Positions 4,435 through 5,024 of a stretch of 5,024 nt of DNA are shown here, in pieces. The notes beneath the pieces are model-generated. The model had not been told where the DNA came from and ran no database searches. It was given only the letters and a program-made list of their open reading frames with translations. The translations under genes and the position numbers were made by a program. Each line of letters starts with the position of its first letter. Within the stretch, counting starts at the first letter, position 1. The stretch covers positions 1 through 5,024 of the forward strand of contig CAMOOZ010000264.1 in NCBI GenBank assembly GCA_946621895.1. The letters are read 5' to 3'. The DNA is from an uncultured Lachnospiraceae bacterium. Its GTDB lineage: Bacteria; Bacillota_A; Clostridia; Lachnospirales; Lachnospiraceae.

Positions 4435-5024
4435 TCGATATTCTGGATCTGCTCCCTGAGCTTTTCGATCCCCGTTTTCAATTCGATCCCGGCGTCGGAG
4501 ATCTTCAGGTCACCGGCCTTGGAGAGGATCGTGTTGGCCTCGCGGTTCATTTCCTGCGCAAGGAAATCCAGCTTCCGGCCCACGGCGCCGCCCTCCTCCA
4601 GCGTTTTCTTCATTGCGGCAAAATGGCTGGAAAGACGCACGATCTCTTCATCCACGCAGATCTTATCCGCGTAGAGGGTGGTCTCCATCAAAAGCCTGGA
4701 TTCCTCCACCTGCGCATCCCCGAGCAGGGCAACCACTTTTTCCCGCAGCTCTTCCTTGTATCGTGCAAGGATTTCCGGAGAGCATTCCCGGATAAAATCC
4801 ACATGGGCGCTCAGTTCATCGCATTTTTCCAGCAGATCCTGCTTTAAATGGTCACCCTCTCTCGATCTGCTCTCGGCAAAACGTTCCAGCGCTCCTGTTA
4901 AGACGCCGGAAAGCTCCTCCCAGAGCGCGTCCTCATCCGCGGGGGCTTCCTCAACGGTCAGCACCTCGGGGAAACGGGAGAGATGGGACACCCGGATATC
5001 ATTTTCCAGTCCGAAATCCTCGGC
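4431..5024 (-). CDS. yicC: YicC/YloC family endoribonuclease, 5' end missing
   Basis: The frame is open to the window edge and supplies the last 197 residues of a protein that is usually about 290 long, so the N-terminal third is missing. The visible part starts AEDFGLENDIRVSHLSRFPE, the second half of the YicC-like N-terminal domain. It ends with the DUF1732 domain: GRKLDFLAQEMNREANTILS and then ELKTGIEKLREQIQNIE, with the conserved Glu/Asn/Arg cluster of the family. YicC proteins are metal-dependent endoribonucleases linked to RNA turnover and stress survival; B. subtilis YloC is the Firmicute form. The long helices between about 50 and 150 of the visible part are rich in Glu and Lys. The TGA stop overlaps the remA start, and yicC-remA-gmk-rpoZ is a conserved Firmicute order. 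GTG at 4991-4989 could look like a start, but homology continues upstream of it. Confidence 0.92.
   Translation of the reverse strand, partial: AEDFGLENDIRVSHLSRFPEVLTVEEAPADEDALWEELSGVLTGALERFAESRSREGDHLKQDLLEKCDELSAHVDFIRECSPEILARYKEELREKVVALLGDAQVEESRLLMETTLYADKICVDEEIVRLSSHFAAMKKTLEEGGAVGRKLDFLAQEMNREANTILSKAGDLKISDAGIELKTGIEKLREQIQNIE

Noticed and set aside
4072..4674. Plus-strand open frames opposite remA and yicC (also 4422-4847)
   Set aside because: They are antisense to two recognised genes and have no recognisable protein features.

Overview
The window looks like a chromosomal housekeeping segment from a Gram-positive Firmicute of the class Clostridia, probably a fairly GC-rich Lachnospiraceae. 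The reasons are the gene order yicC-remA-gmk-rpoZ-rimO-pgsA, the wording of the encoded proteins, and strong AGGAGG-type ribosome binding sites. The assignment is inferred from protein recognition alone, with no database search.

Layout. From 5024 down to 824 the minus strand carries one tightly packed gene set: a 5'-truncated yicC (4431-5024), remA (4150-4434, overlapping yicC by ATGA), gmk (3401-4069), rpoZ (2947-3396, 4 nt after gmk), rimO (1573-2931, 15 nt after rpoZ) and pgsA (824-1393). A 179-nt gap between rimO and pgsA holds three consecutive inverted repeats. A good intrinsic terminator for this gene set (713-759, minus strand) lies inside the opposing plus-strand reading frame.

From 1 to 833 the plus strand carries the C-terminal end of a probable glycosyltransferase (1-149), its likely terminator (196-234), and a poorly understood gene ending at 833. 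That last gene seems to be spread over two reading frames: a secretion-signal-like N-terminal part (284 to about 457) and an acidic, internally repeated C-terminal part (321-833). It may be a frameshifted pseudogene. Its stop codon overlaps the pgsA stop tail to tail by 10 bp.

How the genes fit together: the minus-strand set links RNA turnover (YicC), a DNA-binding regulator (RemA), GDP synthesis (Gmk), the RNA polymerase omega subunit (RpoZ), modification of ribosomal protein S12 (RimO) and phosphatidylglycerol synthesis (PgsA). This is a conserved Clostridia neighbourhood, not a defence or mobile system. I see no CRISPR array, tRNA, rRNA, insertion sequence or phage gene. The points most worth a second look are the long acidic tail on omega, the structured rimO-pgsA spacer, the TTG start of rimO without a visible Shine-Dalgarno sequence, the terminator embedded in an opposing gene, and the frame-split secreted-type gene.
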